64,000 nt of DNA from Candidatus Babelota bacterium. Lineage in GTDB: Bacteria > Babelota > Babeliae > Babelales > Vermiphilaceae. Shown one piece after another: positions 27,462 to 37,474 of this stretch. The stretch's first letter is position 1. Every line of letters begins with the position of its first letter. Under the pieces are notes generated by a model. That model was given only the letters and a program-made list of their open reading frames with translations, was not told the origin of the DNA and did no database searches. Location of the stretch: NCBI GenBank assembly GCA_003963225.1, contig RXKB01000006.1:52607-116606 (forward strand). Direction: 5' to 3'. The position numbers and the translations under genes were made by a program.

Positions 27462-29354
27462 ATGATTAAAAAAAAACGAAATTTTTTATTATTGTTTTGT
27501 ATGCATATGTTTCACGCAAGTGAAAATTCAACGCCACTGTTAAAAAAAATAATAGAAAAAAACTTAAACAAAATTAATGATGCATTACTTACTCAAGATT
27601 TAAGCACTGTTCCAACTGCTTATGAGCCGCTTAATGAGCTTTTGCCGTCTCTCAAGGGTATGCCCCATACTGAAAATTCAAAAAATATAGTTGCTATTTT
27701 GAGCCATTTAAAAAGCGAGATATATGGCCTAAAAGTAAATGAAGATCAACCATTTAATTATAATGCTGCATTACAAATTAAAGTTGGGTATTGCAAGCTT
27801 ATTTATGCTTGTTTTGAGCTTCATAACAAAGATATAAAAAATAAAATGTTGCCTTTAAAAAATGTTTTTAGTGATATAAAAGACGTGTTGGGTGAGTATA
27901 TGTATTGTCAAACAAATCAATATCACCAAGCATTTCCAGGTTTTATTGATTATACATTATTGCAAACAAGTATTGATACTTTTGTAAATAAAATTGCTCA
28001 TCCGAATACACATCTATTTCTTGCTATAGATATGCAGCCTGTCAAAGATCTATTAGAAAAACTTTCTGAAGAAATAAATGATGTTGAAAATAAAAGAAAT
28101 CAGAATGAGTTGAATATTAATGTGCCAGTAGATACAATATATAATGCATATTATTGTTTAAATAATCTTTTAAAATATGTTGAAAGTAAACAATTTTTAT
28201 GTTCTTTGCCAATGATTCATGCTGGATTTCCAAGCCCTGTAGATAATTTTTGCAATCTTATTGTAGGTCAAAATGATCAGTTTAAAACTACCTTTGAATA
28301 TACATACGAAAGTGGTAAGCAAGTACTAGATACCTATGTTTTTGATCCATGTAAAAAATTAAAAGGCCTTGTTAATAGTAGAAATAATGTTTATAAACTA
28401 TATAGAATAAAGTTTGCATTAAGTTATTTTATAAATCCTTTAGATGTTGTTGTGTCATCTTATACAATAAAAAAAACACAAGAAGAATCTTTCTTGAATC
28501 CTAAAAACAAAATTAAACAAGTTTTGACAGCAGAAATATCAGACTCTTTGGAAACTGGAAAACAGTATTTTAAGGAAATAGTAAATGGGATCCAAGCTGA
28601 GGCCGATTCTTTACAAGTTGATTTAGAAAAAAAATTTTTTAATCCAGTATTTTTAGAAAAATTACTGCAAGGTTATTTTGTAGCATCGTCGATTGCTAAA
28701 CCAAGTACATTTCCTTTATCTTTAATTGATATTATTTTTTTACCTCAAACAATTATTAACAATCAAAAAAATAGTAATACTTGTAGTATAGAATCAGCTG
28801 TGCACAAAGTAATCGATACACAAGTTGATCCTGCTAACAGGGATTTATTTAATGCACATATAGTAAACATTAAATTGGACTGGTGTAATGATTATTGCAA
28901 AAAATTAGATCCATACAAACTTATTCTTAACAAGACAGTGTATCAAGATTTGTTACATTATTTGAATATAAATGACCATGTTTTTATTTATGATGTGTCT
29001 TATTTTAAAGAAATATATTATAAGTTTGGCATAATAAGCGCAGATATGAACAATGTTATGAACGATTTAATAAAAACAAAAAATCTTGTTGAAGAACGAA
29101 TAGTTGATTATAAAAACAAAATTGTATATGAGCAACGTAAAAAAAACAAGCTTCCAACCTTGGCAAAAGTTACTGCATTGCTTGATGCTTTCCTTGGTCA
29201 AAACAGCCTAGAATTACGATTTAATAAGTTTATTGATGAATTGAAAAAAGATTTGGAACAATTAGATTTACAAATTGCTAAAGCAAATCAATTTGTTAAA
29301 GATATTGAGCTTGTACAAAATACTCTTACAAAATACATGTCTGAACTATTGTAA
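27462..29354 (+). CDS. Exported protein of unknown function (630 aa)
   Basis: The start is ATG 27462, seven bases after AAGGG. The N-terminus (MIKKKRNFLLLFCMHMFHAS) is a signal peptide. The rest is mainly helical by composition, with no internal membrane helix; the last 130 residues look like a coiled coil (KTKNLVEERIVDYKNKI, then LEQLDLQIAKANQFVKDI). Cys residues are few and scattered. I recognise no domain. It stands alone, bounded upstream by an AT-rich gap and downstream by a terminator. Confidence 0.75.
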   Translation: MIKKKRNFLLLFCMHMFHASENSTPLLKKIIEKNLNKINDALLTQDLSTVPTAYEPLNELLPSLKGMPHTENSKNIVAILSHLKSEIYGLKVNEDQPFNYNAALQIKVGYCKLIYACFELHNKDIKNKMLPLKNVFSDIKDVLGEYMYCQTNQYHQAFPGFIDYTLLQTSIDTFVNKIAHPNTHLFLAIDMQPVKDLLEKLSEEINDVENKRNQNELNINVPVDTIYNAYYCLNNLLKYVESKQFLCSLPMIHAGFPSPVDNFCNLIVGQNDQFKTTFEYTYESGKQVLDTYVFDPCKKLKGLVNSRNNVYKLYRIKFALSYFINPLDVVVSSYTIKKTQEESFLNPKNKIKQVLTAEISDSLETGKQYFKEIVNGIQAEADSLQVDLEKKFFNPVFLEKLLQGYFVASSIAKPSTFPLSLIDIIFLPQTIINNQKNSNTCSIESAVHKVIDTQVDPANRDLFNAHIVNIKLDWCNDYCKKLDPYKLILNKTVYQDLLHYLNINDHVFIYDVSYFKEIYYKFGIISADMNNVMNDLIKTKNLVEERIVDYKNKIVYEQRKKNKLPTLAKVTALLDAFLGQNSLELRFNKFIDELKKDLEQLDLQIAKANQFVKDIELVQNTLTKYMSELL

Positions 29355-29385
29355 TCTAATGTCTACTTATTAAAATACGAAAGTG

Positions 29386-29419
29386 ACTGTCCTAGATAAA
29401 ACATATTTACTAGGACAGT
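29386..29419 (+). terminator. Intrinsic terminator after the 27462-29354 gene
   Basis: A perfect 10-bp stem (29386-29395 with 29410-29419, 14-base loop) is followed by ttcatcttt. It lies 32 bases after the stop codon. Confidence 0.65.
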
Positions 29420-29580
29420 TTCATCTTTATAAATCTCCATCCACCAGGAGTATTATTTTCGATATTCCCATTGCCAGGAACAAGATTCGATTTATTGATT
29501 AAGCGTCCCTATATATATAGAAATTTTAAAAAATGATATGGTGTGAGAGCCTAATATACGTTGCAAATAAATTAGTTTGT

Positions 29581-30249
29581 TTAGCAGCAGCAACATGTTG
29601 CAGGTTCTTTACCGTATTTTTGATCAAGTAAATGCGTTAAAACCATCTGGCTCCATGTCTCTAAATGCTTATTGTACTGCATGCACTCTTCTAGTGGAAT
29701 TAATATGCCGCTTTTTAATTCAGATTTAATGCTAATATTGCTGTGTATTCCTTCAACCAAAAATACAAAGCCAAGATGCACTTGCCCAACTGCATTAGAA
29801 TCATCATTAATAATGCCTAATGGTTTTACGTTTACTGCGCCTTGGTATGATACTTCTTCATAAAACTCACGTCGAGCCCAGTCAAAAAGTGATTTGCCTG
29901 TTATATCTTCTTCCCGAATATGCCCACCAATGCCTAATGAATATTTATTTTGAAGTCTTTTTTCAGAGGCATTTTCGCTGCGTTGCATTAAAAAATAACT
30001 ATCTTGATAATGAAAAATCAAGTAAGGGATAATCTGTTTATATGAACTATCTTGTTCGGCTATCCCTCGAGGAATAAACTCTTTGTGTTGGTCTATAATC
30101 CTCATGTAAGAATCAAAACATACTTCTTTTAGCCCATGCCACACACCTTCATAAAATAAAGGTTCCCGCTTTACCACAAGAATCATTTCAAGATCTTTGG
30201 CTGCGATTGGTGTATTGTTTTGATCAAGAGATTGATTGGTTAGTGCCAT
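29581..30249 (-). CDS. NUDIX-family hydrolase with a four-cysteine C-terminus
   Basis: NUDIX enzymes cleave nucleoside diphosphates linked to another group. The 222 aa protein carries the Nudix box as GIGGHIREED, an insert, then WARREFYEEVSYQG (about residues 104-135), with the REx2EE core residues intact. The N-terminal 80 residues are an extra domain, as in some NUDIX proteins of the IDI or YfcD type, so the substrate is unclear. The last residues are ATCCCC before the stop, an unusual cysteine cluster that could bind metal or be modified. There is no signal peptide. Confidence 0.8.
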   Translation of the reverse strand: MALTNQSLDQNNTPIAAKDLEMILVVKREPLFYEGVWHGLKEVCFDSYMRIIDQHKEFIPRGIAEQDSSYKQIIPYLIFHYQDSYFLMQRSENASEKRLQNKYSLGIGGHIREEDITGKSLFDWARREFYEEVSYQGAVNVKPLGIINDDSNAVGQVHLGFVFLVEGIHSNISIKSELKSGILIPLEECMQYNKHLETWSQMVLTHLLDQKYGKEPATCCCC

Positions 30250-30359
30250 ACATGTACAATCTTTGTAAAAGTTTTTTATTATTTATAACAAATTAAGAGT
30301 ACTGCCATCTAAAAAATTATCAATGTCTACGTAAAAAAATATTAGAACAGTATATGATC

Positions 30360-30929
30360 TTATTTTGTATATTCATAATATACAAAGCCTTGCTCGTCGC
30401 GTGTAATTTCATCAAATCCTAAAGAAACATATACATGTTGTGCCGGTAAATTAGTGGTTCTTGTGACCAGATTAACCTTTTTAGCGCCCATCTTTTTTAA
30501 TTCTTCTATGGCAGACATGATAAGCATTTTGCCGTAGCCTTTGCCGCGAAACTCTGGCCTTGTTGCCAAAAAAAGAATCATCCCTGTTTTATTGTCATGC
30601 ATATAAAATGCGGTAAATCCGGCAAAATTATTGTCTGGCCTTGCTACTTTTACATGTAACTTACCGCGATAAAAAGAGCCCTTGTGCGGAGCCATAAAGT
30701 CAAGCATATAATTAGGGGAATAATCTACAGTTGTTGTTAACCAAAAGCGTTCTAATTCAAATAAATTAATAATATCTTGATAGTCTCGTTGTTTGTTGTA
30801 TGCATAGATTGGTAAGCTTATTTTTTTAGTTTGAAAGTAAAATAAGCCTGTTGCTATAACAAATAGGGAACATAAAGCTCCTAAAACTACTACTCTTTTT
30901 TTTTGTGTTTGCGTTTGAATAAAACTCAT
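30360..30929 (-). CDS. Membrane-anchored GNAT-family N-acetyltransferase
   Basis: GNAT enzymes transfer acetyl groups from acetyl-CoA to amines. The acetyl-CoA loop is visible as TRPEFRGKGYGKMLI (about residues 119-133), followed by the usual helix and the NLPAQHVYVSLGF segment near the end. Unlike most GNAT proteins it has an N-terminal hydrophobic segment (VVVLGALCSLFVIATGLFYF, about residues 13-32), which would anchor it in the membrane. The start overlaps the truA stop by 4 bases, so translation is probably coupled. Substrate unknown. Confidence 0.82.
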   Translation of the reverse strand: MSFIQTQTQKKRVVVLGALCSLFVIATGLFYFQTKKISLPIYAYNKQRDYQDIINLFELERFWLTTTVDYSPNYMLDFMAPHKGSFYRGKLHVKVARPDNNFAGFTAFYMHDNKTGMILFLATRPEFRGKGYGKMLIMSAIEELKKMGAKKVNLVTRTTNLPAQHVYVSLGFDEITRDEQGFVYYEYTK

Positions 30930-31684
30930 TCTAACCCTTTGTCGTAAGTAATAGTGTGTAATAATAATCCTTGTGCAGGAGCTGTTGGAAACTCTAACAT
31001 TCTTTTTTTGAGTGCAAGTGATTCTACAATTATTTCTAGTGGTATATGCTTATGTTGCGCAAGAAAAACAGCTGCTCCTACTATTCGTCTAATCATGTGC
31101 CTTAAAAAAGAACGTCCAGTAATTTTTATATGCCAATAAGTATACTGTGCTATATATTCACAAGCAATAGAATATACTGTTTTAATGCTGTCTTTTTTTT
31201 CTGTAGGTTCAAGTGTTGCAAAAGCAGTAAAATCATGTGTTCCTACAAAAATATTGAGTGCTTTTATTAGCTGTTCAATATCTATACATGATCTGCAGTA
31301 CCATATAAATCTGCTTTTTTCTGGTAAAGAACGTGTAGTCGAAAAAGAATATATATACTCTTTTTGTGTAACGTCATACCATGGATGAAAATCGTTTCGT
31401 GCATATACAAGGCTTTTTATTAAAATGTCTTCTGGTAATGCATCATTTATAATTTTTTTTAATTTTTCAGGATCCATTTCTAGATGATGTTTGAACATAA
31501 TAACTTGACCTAATGCATGCACTCCTGCATCTGTGCGTGATGCTGCAACTAAGCAGGAAGGTGTTCCAACTGTTCGTTTGAACACCTTCTTTAATGTAGA
31601 TTCTATTGAAGGAACTTGTGCTTGGGCTTGCCAGCCGTAATAATTTGTTCCTGCATAAGCTAGTATTGCTGCATATTTAGTCAT
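30926..31684 (-). CDS. truA: tRNA pseudouridine(38-40) synthase TruA
   Basis: TruA isomerises uridines 38-40 in the tRNA anticodon arm. The 252 aa protein begins with the typical YAAILAYAGTNYYGWQ and has the catalytic Asp in SRTDAGVHALGQV (about residue 52). Further landmarks are NDALPEDI and the RSFLRHMIRRIVG segment. Length and motifs are normal. It sits 3 bases after typA and overlaps the GNAT gene by 4 bases, so the three genes form one operon. Confidence 0.96.
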   Translation of the reverse strand: MTKYAAILAYAGTNYYGWQAQAQVPSIESTLKKVFKRTVGTPSCLVAASRTDAGVHALGQVIMFKHHLEMDPEKLKKIINDALPEDILIKSLVYARNDFHPWYDVTQKEYIYSFSTTRSLPEKSRFIWYCRSCIDIEQLIKALNIFVGTHDFTAFATLEPTEKKDSIKTVYSIACEYIAQYTYWHIKITGRSFLRHMIRRIVGAAVFLAQHKHIPLEIIVESLALKKRMLEFPTAPAQGLLLHTITYDKGLE

Positions 31685-31687
31685 ATG

Positions 31688-33475
31688 TTACTTGCGCATG
31701 CCAGCTTTTAATATTTTTTTACGCAATCGAATTGAAATAGGAGTAATTTCTATCAATTCATCAGGACGTATCCATTCCATGCAAGTTTCAAGTTCCATAA
31801 TACGAGGTGGATCCAGTTTAACGGCTTCATCGGTACCAGATGCGCGCATATTGGTTAGCTTCTTTTCTTTGCATGGGTTTACATCAAGGTCATTGTCGCG
31901 ACTATGTTCGCCAATAATTTGACCTTCATATACAATATCGCCAGGTTTTACAAATAATATACCCCGATCTTGCAAGCTATCTAATGCATATGCTGTTACA
32001 CGGCCATTTTCCATTGAAATAAGAGCGCCTTTTACACGGGATGGAATGTCTCCTTTGTAAGGCTCGTATCCTTTAAAATGGAAAGTGATAATACCTGTAC
32101 CGCGTGTATCTGTTAAAAACTGTCCACGCAATCCAATTAATCCGCGAGATGGCACATCATATTCTAAACGTACACGTCCGCTGTCTAGCGCTTCCATTTT
32201 TTTTAGTTCTGCTTTTCGTTGGCCGATATTTTGCATAATAGCGCCTTGATATTCTTCAGGAATATCAAACATAACAGATTCAATCGGTTCATGTTTTGCG
32301 CCATCAATAGTTTTATAAATTACCTCTGGAGCAGAAACTTGTAGTTCAAAGCCTTCGCGTCGCATATTTTCAACCAAAATACCTAAATGGAGTTGGCCTC
32401 GACCGGAAACTTTAAACACTTCAGCGGAAGATGTTGGTTCAACGCGCAATGCAACGTTTACACGTAATTCGTTTTCTAAACGCTCTTTTATTTGTCGAGA
32501 GGTAACCATTTTACCTTCTTTTCCGGCAAATGGAGAGTTATTAACCGAAAAATACATGCTTAATGTTGGTTCGTCAACTTTTACATAAGGATACGGTTTT
32601 GGTGTTTCTGGTGAACATAATGTTGACCCAAGAACTGGCACGGTATCAAACCCTGTTACCTGTCCAATGTCGCCAAAACCAATTGTATCTACTTCTTGTT
32701 TTTGTAAGCCAATGTAAGTGAACAGTTTGGTTACTTTTGTGGGCTTGCCTATTTCAGTGTCTTTGCAGCATACTATTGTTTGCCCTACAGAAATTTGGCC
32801 ACTGAATACGCGTCCAATAGCTATTGGACCTAAAAATTCAGAGTAATCTAAACTAGTAATTAAAAATTGTAACTGTTCGCCACGCGAAACAGGTGCTGGA
32901 ATATGTTTGAGAATTGCTTCAAGCAAGGGTTTCATATCCCCTTCTCGTGCGTTCATATCAGTTCCCATAAAGCCCATTCTGCCAGAGCCATACAAAATAG
33001 GAAAATCTAATTGAGATGTATCTGTTGCTAAATCTAAAAATAGATTGTGTACTGCATTTTCTGTTGCTTCAATGGTAGCATCTTTTCTGTCAATTTTATT
33101 AATAACTACAATGGGTTTTAGTTTGAGTTCTAATGCTTTTTGCAGCACAAATCTGGTGCCTGGTAATACGCCTTCTGCAGCGTCTACGAGTAATAAAAAA
33201 CCTTCAACTAATTGCAGTGTTCGTTCTACTTCGCCACCAAAGTCACTATGGCCAGGGGTGTCTACAATGTTAATCATGTAATCTTGGTAATGAATACCGG
33301 TATGTTTTGCTAAAATAGTAATACCGCGTTCTTTTTCAAGCGCGTTGCTATCCATTGCTCGCTCGCCTTGTGCAACTTGCACAGTGCCAGATTGTCTTAA
33401 TAACTGATCGACCAAGGTAGTTTTGCCATGGTCAACGTGAGCGATAATAGCAATATTACGAATATTTTTTGACAT
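31688..33475 (-). CDS. typA: Ribosome-binding translational GTPase TypA/BipA
   Basis: TypA is an EF-G-like GTPase that binds the ribosome and helps 50S assembly and stress adaptation. The 595 aa protein has [10 protein letters not shown] (G1), the RGITI switch region, [16 protein letters not shown] (G3) and NKIDRKDA (G4), and ends with the typical BipA C-terminal domain ([20 protein letters not shown]). It looks complete. It heads the operon with truA and the GNAT gene, and a hairpin terminator separates it from rpsR upstream. Confidence 0.97.
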   Translation of the reverse strand: MSKNIRNIAIIAHVDHGKTTLVDQLLRQSGTVQVAQGERAMDSNALEKERGITILAKHTGIHYQDYMINIVDTPGHSDFGGEVERTLQLVEGFLLLVDAAEGVLPGTRFVLQKALELKLKPIVVINKIDRKDATIEATENAVHNLFLDLATDTSQLDFPILYGSGRMGFMGTDMNAREGDMKPLLEAILKHIPAPVSRGEQLQFLITSLDYSEFLGPIAIGRVFSGQISVGQTIVCCKDTEIGKPTKVTKLFTYIGLQKQEVDTIGFGDIGQVTGFDTVPVLGSTLCSPETPKPYPYVKVDEPTLSMYFSVNNSPFAGKEGKMVTSRQIKERLENELRVNVALRVEPTSSAEVFKVSGRGQLHLGILVENMRREGFELQVSAPEVIYKTIDGAKHEPIESVMFDIPEEYQGAIMQNIGQRKAELKKMEALDSGRVRLEYDVPSRGLIGLRGQFLTDTRGTGIITFHFKGYEPYKGDIPSRVKGALISMENGRVTAYALDSLQDRGILFVKPGDIVYEGQIIGEHSRDNDLDVNPCKEKKLTNMRASGTDEAVKLDPPRIMELETCMEWIRPDELIEITPISIRLRKKILKAGMRK

Positions 33476-33522
33476 AAATGATCCTTGCTAGCTCATTTTT
33501 TCTTTTACGATTTATAAATAAC

Positions 33523-33553
33523 AAAAGAACCAGCAATAGCTGCTGGTTCTTTT
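33523..33553. terminator. Intrinsic terminator between rpsR and typA
   Basis: A perfect 13-bp stem (33523-33535 with 33541-33553, 5-base loop) ends in TTTT on either strand. It lies just after rpsR in the minus direction and upstream of typA, so it ends the rpsF-rpsR unit. Confidence 0.88.
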
Positions 33554-33563
33554 ATGTCCTAAT

Positions 33564-33854
33564 TTATTGAAAAAATTGCGCGCAGTACGGCAATAATGCA
33601 AATGTTCTTGATTTGCGTATTTCTTTTGACAAGCTGCGTTGATGCTTGCAGCAAACCCCAGAAATGCGTGAAGGTAAAATTTTACCACGCTCAGTCAAAA
33701 ATGATTTTAGAAATGTTGCATTTTTATAATCAATTAAACTATGTTGATCTGTATTTTGGCAGAATCTACAGTTGCGACTTAATCCATTAGTATTACGACG
33801 ATTTTTCTTTTTATATAATCGTTGACTTATTTTTAATCTTATTTTTTTTGTCAT
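33564..33854 (-). CDS. rpsR: Ribosomal protein bS18
   Basis: bS18 binds the 30S platform beside bS6. The 96 aa protein has the family core (IDYKNATFLKSFLTERGKIL, then RISGVCCKHQRSLS and IRKSRTFALLPY). It carries CRFC and GVCCKHQ, giving the cysteines of a zinc-binding form. The basic N-terminal extension is longer than in E. coli. It lies 19 bases after rpsF. No ssb or rplI is next to it, which differs from the common rpsF-ssb-rpsR-rplI order. Confidence 0.95.
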   Translation of the reverse strand: MTKKIRLKISQRLYKKKNRRNTNGLSRNCRFCQNTDQHSLIDYKNATFLKSFLTERGKILPSRISGVCCKHQRSLSKEIRKSRTFALLPYCAQFFQ

Positions 33855-33873
33855 GATTTATTTTTCCAAACAG

Positions 33874-34353
33874 TTAAGCTTGTTCATCAATACCTAATCC
33901 AAAATCTTCAGATGTTTCTAAATCCCCTATGTTATCACTCATATCTGATTGCTCGTATGATTTGTGACGACGGTCTTTAAAAGTTCCTTCAGTTGCAATA
34001 GGGGCTTCTTCAAGTGAGCGTGGACGTTGATATTCAAGAGATGTTGTGTTGTCTAAAGCTGAAATAGCAGATCTCATAACAATCGTCTCAAACTTAACAG
34101 AAAGAACGTTGGTAATTTCATTCAGAATTGCTTGATTTTTTGGTATAGTAAATCTAGCTAAAAAATATACGCCATATTCTTTTTTGCGCACAGGATAAGC
34201 AAGTTTGTATTTACCCCAACGTTCAAAAGAGATAATAGAGCCCTTTTCTTTTTGAACAACTTTTTCGAGTTGTTTTTCTAGGTCTTTGGTTTCATCTTGC
34301 GTTATTTCAGGTACAGCAAGAACAAGCACCTCGTAGCGAGCAGTTTTGTCCAT
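33874..34353 (-). CDS. rpsF: Ribosomal protein bS6
   Basis: bS6 binds bS18 and the 30S platform. The 159 aa protein starts with ARYEVLVLAVPEI, has SFERWGKYKLAYPVRKKEYGVYFLARF in the middle, and ends with an acidic, probably disordered tail of about 45 residues, longer than in many bacteria. The gene begins the two-gene unit rpsF-rpsR; an AAGG-containing site precedes the ATG. Confidence 0.93.
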   Translation of the reverse strand: MDKTARYEVLVLAVPEITQDETKDLEKQLEKVVQKEKGSIISFERWGKYKLAYPVRKKEYGVYFLARFTIPKNQAILNEITNVLSVKFETIVMRSAISALDNTTSLEYQRPRSLEEAPIATEGTFKDRRHKSYEQSDMSDNIGDLETSEDFGLGIDEQA

Positions 34354-34746
34354 AAAAAACCTTATTAAATGGAAGTGTTAAGATATAAAACACTATAAAG
34401 CAATGCTTTATTTAAATACTATGCATATTATTATTAATTAATATAATGCAACAATAAAGTATACTAAAATCAGAAAAAAAGCCTAGAAAAATATAGTTTG
34501 CTAAATAATTTTTTAAAATTATTTCAAATATAAACTTAAAAAAATGATTGAGATGAGCTTCAGAAGCCAAAAAGTCATTTTTCAAAAGCTTAATTAGATT
34601 CTAAAATATTATTCAACGGGCTTTTTGGCTAGTCATCCTGTCATTGAAACCCATTACCCCATGATTGCCATTCTGTAATTTTAATGTAATATTAATTAAT
34701 AATCTTATAATTTCTTATGATTGAAAAATTAAATTGGAATAAATGT
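34354..34746. other. Intergenic stretch with a long-looped inverted repeat
   Basis: About 390 bases separate the divergent rpsF and the MutS-like gene. A 10-bp perfect inverted repeat (34565-34574 and 34621-34630) brackets 46 bases. The loop is too long for a usual terminator; it might be a decayed mobile-element end. The rest is AT-rich and presumably holds the rpsF promoter. No convincing gene is seen. Confidence 0.4.
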
Positions 34747-37068
34747 ATGTATAGGAAAATAATTTCTGCATTTTTGTATCAATTATTGATAGGCTTGTTT
34801 TGTGTTGATTTTATAGTAAACGCTGATGAATTAGAAGCATACAGAAAAAAATCTCAGTATGATCAAGCAATAACTTATTTTGCGCTTAATTTTGAAGATT
34901 GGTCTCAAAAAGAGAATAATGAGCATATAAACGATGGTGAACAAATACCACCTTTTGCTTTAAAAGATGAGCGAGAAGAGCTAGAAATAGGCAGATTATT
35001 ATATCAAACAGATAGCAAGCCCTCTATTTTACCTTACAAAACACGTGCTGGTAAATTTGGTTGCTATAAGATTTTATGGAATCCTATAATTAAAAAAGAT
35101 GTTTTAGAACAAAGGCAGCAGTTTATTGAAGCTATGCAAAACGATGATGCATTATATGCAAAGTTAAATAAGTTGTTAGATACATTAGCTATGCATGAAT
35201 TAGAGTGTTTCTCTTATTGGAATGAGCATGATTCTTTAGCTCAAAAAGTACAATCTCTTTATTTTTCTCAGCCAAAAACATTTTTTGGGCTTTTTGATTT
35301 GCCTCCCTTAGCTAAAAAATTAAATGATTATCCGTCTGTGCTTGAATTAAGTGTTATAAAAGAATGGTTTAAAAAGATATGTTACATTATTCCTTTATTG
35401 GGGTTAAATGGCATATCTACAAATATTCAACAAGCAGCATTGGGAAATGCTGAGTTAAACATGATAGAAAGTTTTAAAGAAGGTTTTAAGCAAAATATTG
35501 CAAATTTGGCAAGTCAATATAATTTTACTGATGTTGACAATCAATTTTTGCATGATTTGTATAAAGGTAGTATAAATATAGAACAGAATAAACGTTTTCC
35601 AGGGATTGATTCACCTGCAATAAATAAAAGAACAGCGGCTTTTGTGTTGGGGTATAGTTTCTTGTTTGGAGATCATCCAGCCGGTGACAGAGCAGATATT
35701 TTTCAAAATATATTACGTAAGCATGGTATAACTATTCCTTATCCTATTGCAGCAGGAGCTACCCTTGGCAGATCATTGTTAATGACTTATTTCTTGTATG
35801 TTTTATTACAAGACCATTTTCAAAGTGTTATTAATACGCATACTGCCTTACAGCAATTGCATAAGCGTGCTGTTTGTGTTGCAGAATATATAAAAACTAT
35901 AAAAGAAATTGAAGAATTATTAAAAAGTAATCCTAATAAGCAGGTAGAAGCATTTTATCTTGGTAGCTTAACCCACTCTAAAAAAATATCTAAAAAGATG
36001 AGTCAATTATTAAGATTATTAGAGAGCGATACGCTTAAAAAAGATGATTCATGGTTTTACTCTCGTGGTAATGTATTATTTATGCACAAGCTTTTGCAAG
36101 AAATACACACTGAGCTTACTGATAAAATAAGAAACACGGCTCTTATTGATGCTCATGTTGCTGTAGTAACGTTTATGAAAGAAGCCGAGCAAAAGGGCTT
36201 GCCAACTTGTTTTGTAGAATTTGTGTCTGAAAATCAGCCTATTCAATGTACTATTGTTAACGGATGGTCGCCGTTGGTTATTTGTCAAAAACAGATTTGT
36301 AATTCAATATCGTTAGGCAACGATCATGCAAGAACTATTATTTTAACAGGGCCAAATGGCTGTGGTAAATCAACTATTTTACGAGTAATGGGTATAAATG
36401 TATGGCTTGCGCAAACATTTGGCGTAGGCACTGCCAAGTCTGTCCGTTTAACGTTGTTTGATAGTATGCGTACCAGTTTGAGAATTAATGATAATGCTGC
36501 TACAGGTCTTTCAACATATATGGCTGCAGATGCAGCAGCAGAGCGCATGCAGACTCATATCGACAGTTGCAATAGCAAGCATCGTTCACTAATTTTATAC
36601 GGTGAACCGTATCGTGGTACACCAGACCAAGAAACTACACGCAAAATAATGGATTTTTGTTATCATGTTGCTCCTAATAAACATTTTATTATGGCGCTTG
36701 AAACACATGTGTATGAGCCGACTACCCTAGAAAAAGAAATACCTGCAGATTTTACTAATGGGCATATGGAAATTAATGAAGATGAGCATGGTAATTTTGT
36801 ACGTACTTTTGCTTTAAAAAATGGTCCTGCAAACTGGTGGTTTTTTGATCATGAAAAACGCAAAAGGTTTGTTGATTGGATTACCGTGGTGCGCAAAGAA
36901 CAAGAAGTTGCTCAAAAAGCATACGAACAAGCATTTATGGAAGCATACGAAGAAGCTGTAGCACAAGCTAAAAAAAAGCAGCAAGAACAGCTAGAAAAAG
37001 AGAAAGCGCGTAGTTTATTGCAAAAAACAGTAGACAGTGTTAAGTCGCTTGCCGAATCTGTATTTTAA
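34747..37068 (+). CDS. MutS-like ATPase with an N-terminal signal peptide
   Basis: The C-terminal third is a MutS domain V: Walker A LTGPNGCGKSTILRVMG (about residue 535), the ST-motif region ATGLSTYMAADAAAERM, and LILYGEPYRGTPDQET where MutS has its DE..RGT Walker B and signature. The Walker B Asp is replaced by Gly, but the Glu is kept. The start ATG 34747 gives a signal-peptide-like N-terminus (KIISAFLYQLLIGLFCVDFIV); ATG 34717 is an alternative. A DNA-binding mismatch domain I is not seen; a helical lever/clamp-like region fills the middle. The Gln/Lys/Glu-rich C-terminus resembles a coiled coil. Mismatch repair seems unlikely for an exported protein. Confidence 0.8.
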   Translation: MYRKIISAFLYQLLIGLFCVDFIVNADELEAYRKKSQYDQAITYFALNFEDWSQKENNEHINDGEQIPPFALKDEREELEIGRLLYQTDSKPSILPYKTRAGKFGCYKILWNPIIKKDVLEQRQQFIEAMQNDDALYAKLNKLLDTLAMHELECFSYWNEHDSLAQKVQSLYFSQPKTFFGLFDLPPLAKKLNDYPSVLELSVIKEWFKKICYIIPLLGLNGISTNIQQAALGNAELNMIESFKEGFKQNIANLASQYNFTDVDNQFLHDLYKGSINIEQNKRFPGIDSPAINKRTAAFVLGYSFLFGDHPAGDRADIFQNILRKHGITIPYPIAAGATLGRSLLMTYFLYVLLQDHFQSVINTHTALQQLHKRAVCVAEYIKTIKEIEELLKSNPNKQVEAFYLGSLTHSKKISKKMSQLLRLLESDTLKKDDSWFYSRGNVLFMHKLLQEIHTELTDKIRNTALIDAHVAVVTFMKEAEQKGLPTCFVEFVSENQPIQCTIVNGWSPLVICQKQICNSISLGNDHARTIILTGPNGCGKSTILRVMGINVWLAQTFGVGTAKSVRLTLFDSMRTSLRINDNAATGLSTYMAADAAAERMQTHIDSCNSKHRSLILYGEPYRGTPDQETTRKIMDFCYHVAPNKHFIMALETHVYEPTTLEKEIPADFTNGHMEINEDEHGNFVRTFALKNGPANWWFFDHEKRKRFVDWITVVRKEQEVAQKAYEQAFMEAYEEAVAQAKKKQQEQLEKEKARSLLQKTVDSVKSLAESVF

Positions 37069-37150
37069 AAAAGAAACATAAAAATTTGCTTTTCTTGACA
37101 AAAAAAAAGAGTTAGGTAACATTTTTGTACATGATCTTTTATTTTTACGT

Positions 37151-37237
37151 GCCGGAGTGGCGGAATAGGCAGACGCACGGGACTCAAAATCCCGCGGTGG
37201 CAACATCGTGCCGGTTCAAGTCCGGCCTTCGGCACCA
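37151..37237 (+). tRNA. tRNA-Leu (anticodon CAA, reads UUG)
   Basis: The 87-base gene folds into a type II tRNA: acceptor GCCGGAG pairs with CTTCGGC, the anticodon stem CGGGA/TCCCG carries the loop CTCAAAA with anticodon CAA, a long variable arm (CGGTGGCAACATCG) is present, and the T-arm has GGTTCAAGTCC. CCA is encoded. No duplicate of its 3' end is visible nearby. Confidence 0.97.
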
Positions 37238-37474
37238 ATCTTTAATAAAAAAATAATTCTTTACAAAAATATCTAATAAATTTGATTATCATTTCCAGTG
37301 TAGGTGTTGGCCGGGTATCTTTACTGAAGGCAGTCTATTTTTTCTGTCGGATAAGTATGGGCAAAAGTTAATATTGGTATTATTTCAGTTATCTATACTA
37401 TTTTAAATCCATTAAAAGCTTATCTAATATTGCAAAAACATTACATGAGCATCTGCTGGCATCATCCAAAATAA

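Noticed and set aside
29410..29517. Minus-strand open stretch with NTPGGWRFIKMKLS at its end
   Set aside because: About 35 codons without a start; it overlaps a terminator hairpin. Possibly a decayed gene end, but not supportable.
34565..34630. Terminator for rpsF or the MutS-like gene
   Set aside because: The loop is 46 bases and it lies upstream of both genes, so it cannot terminate either of them.
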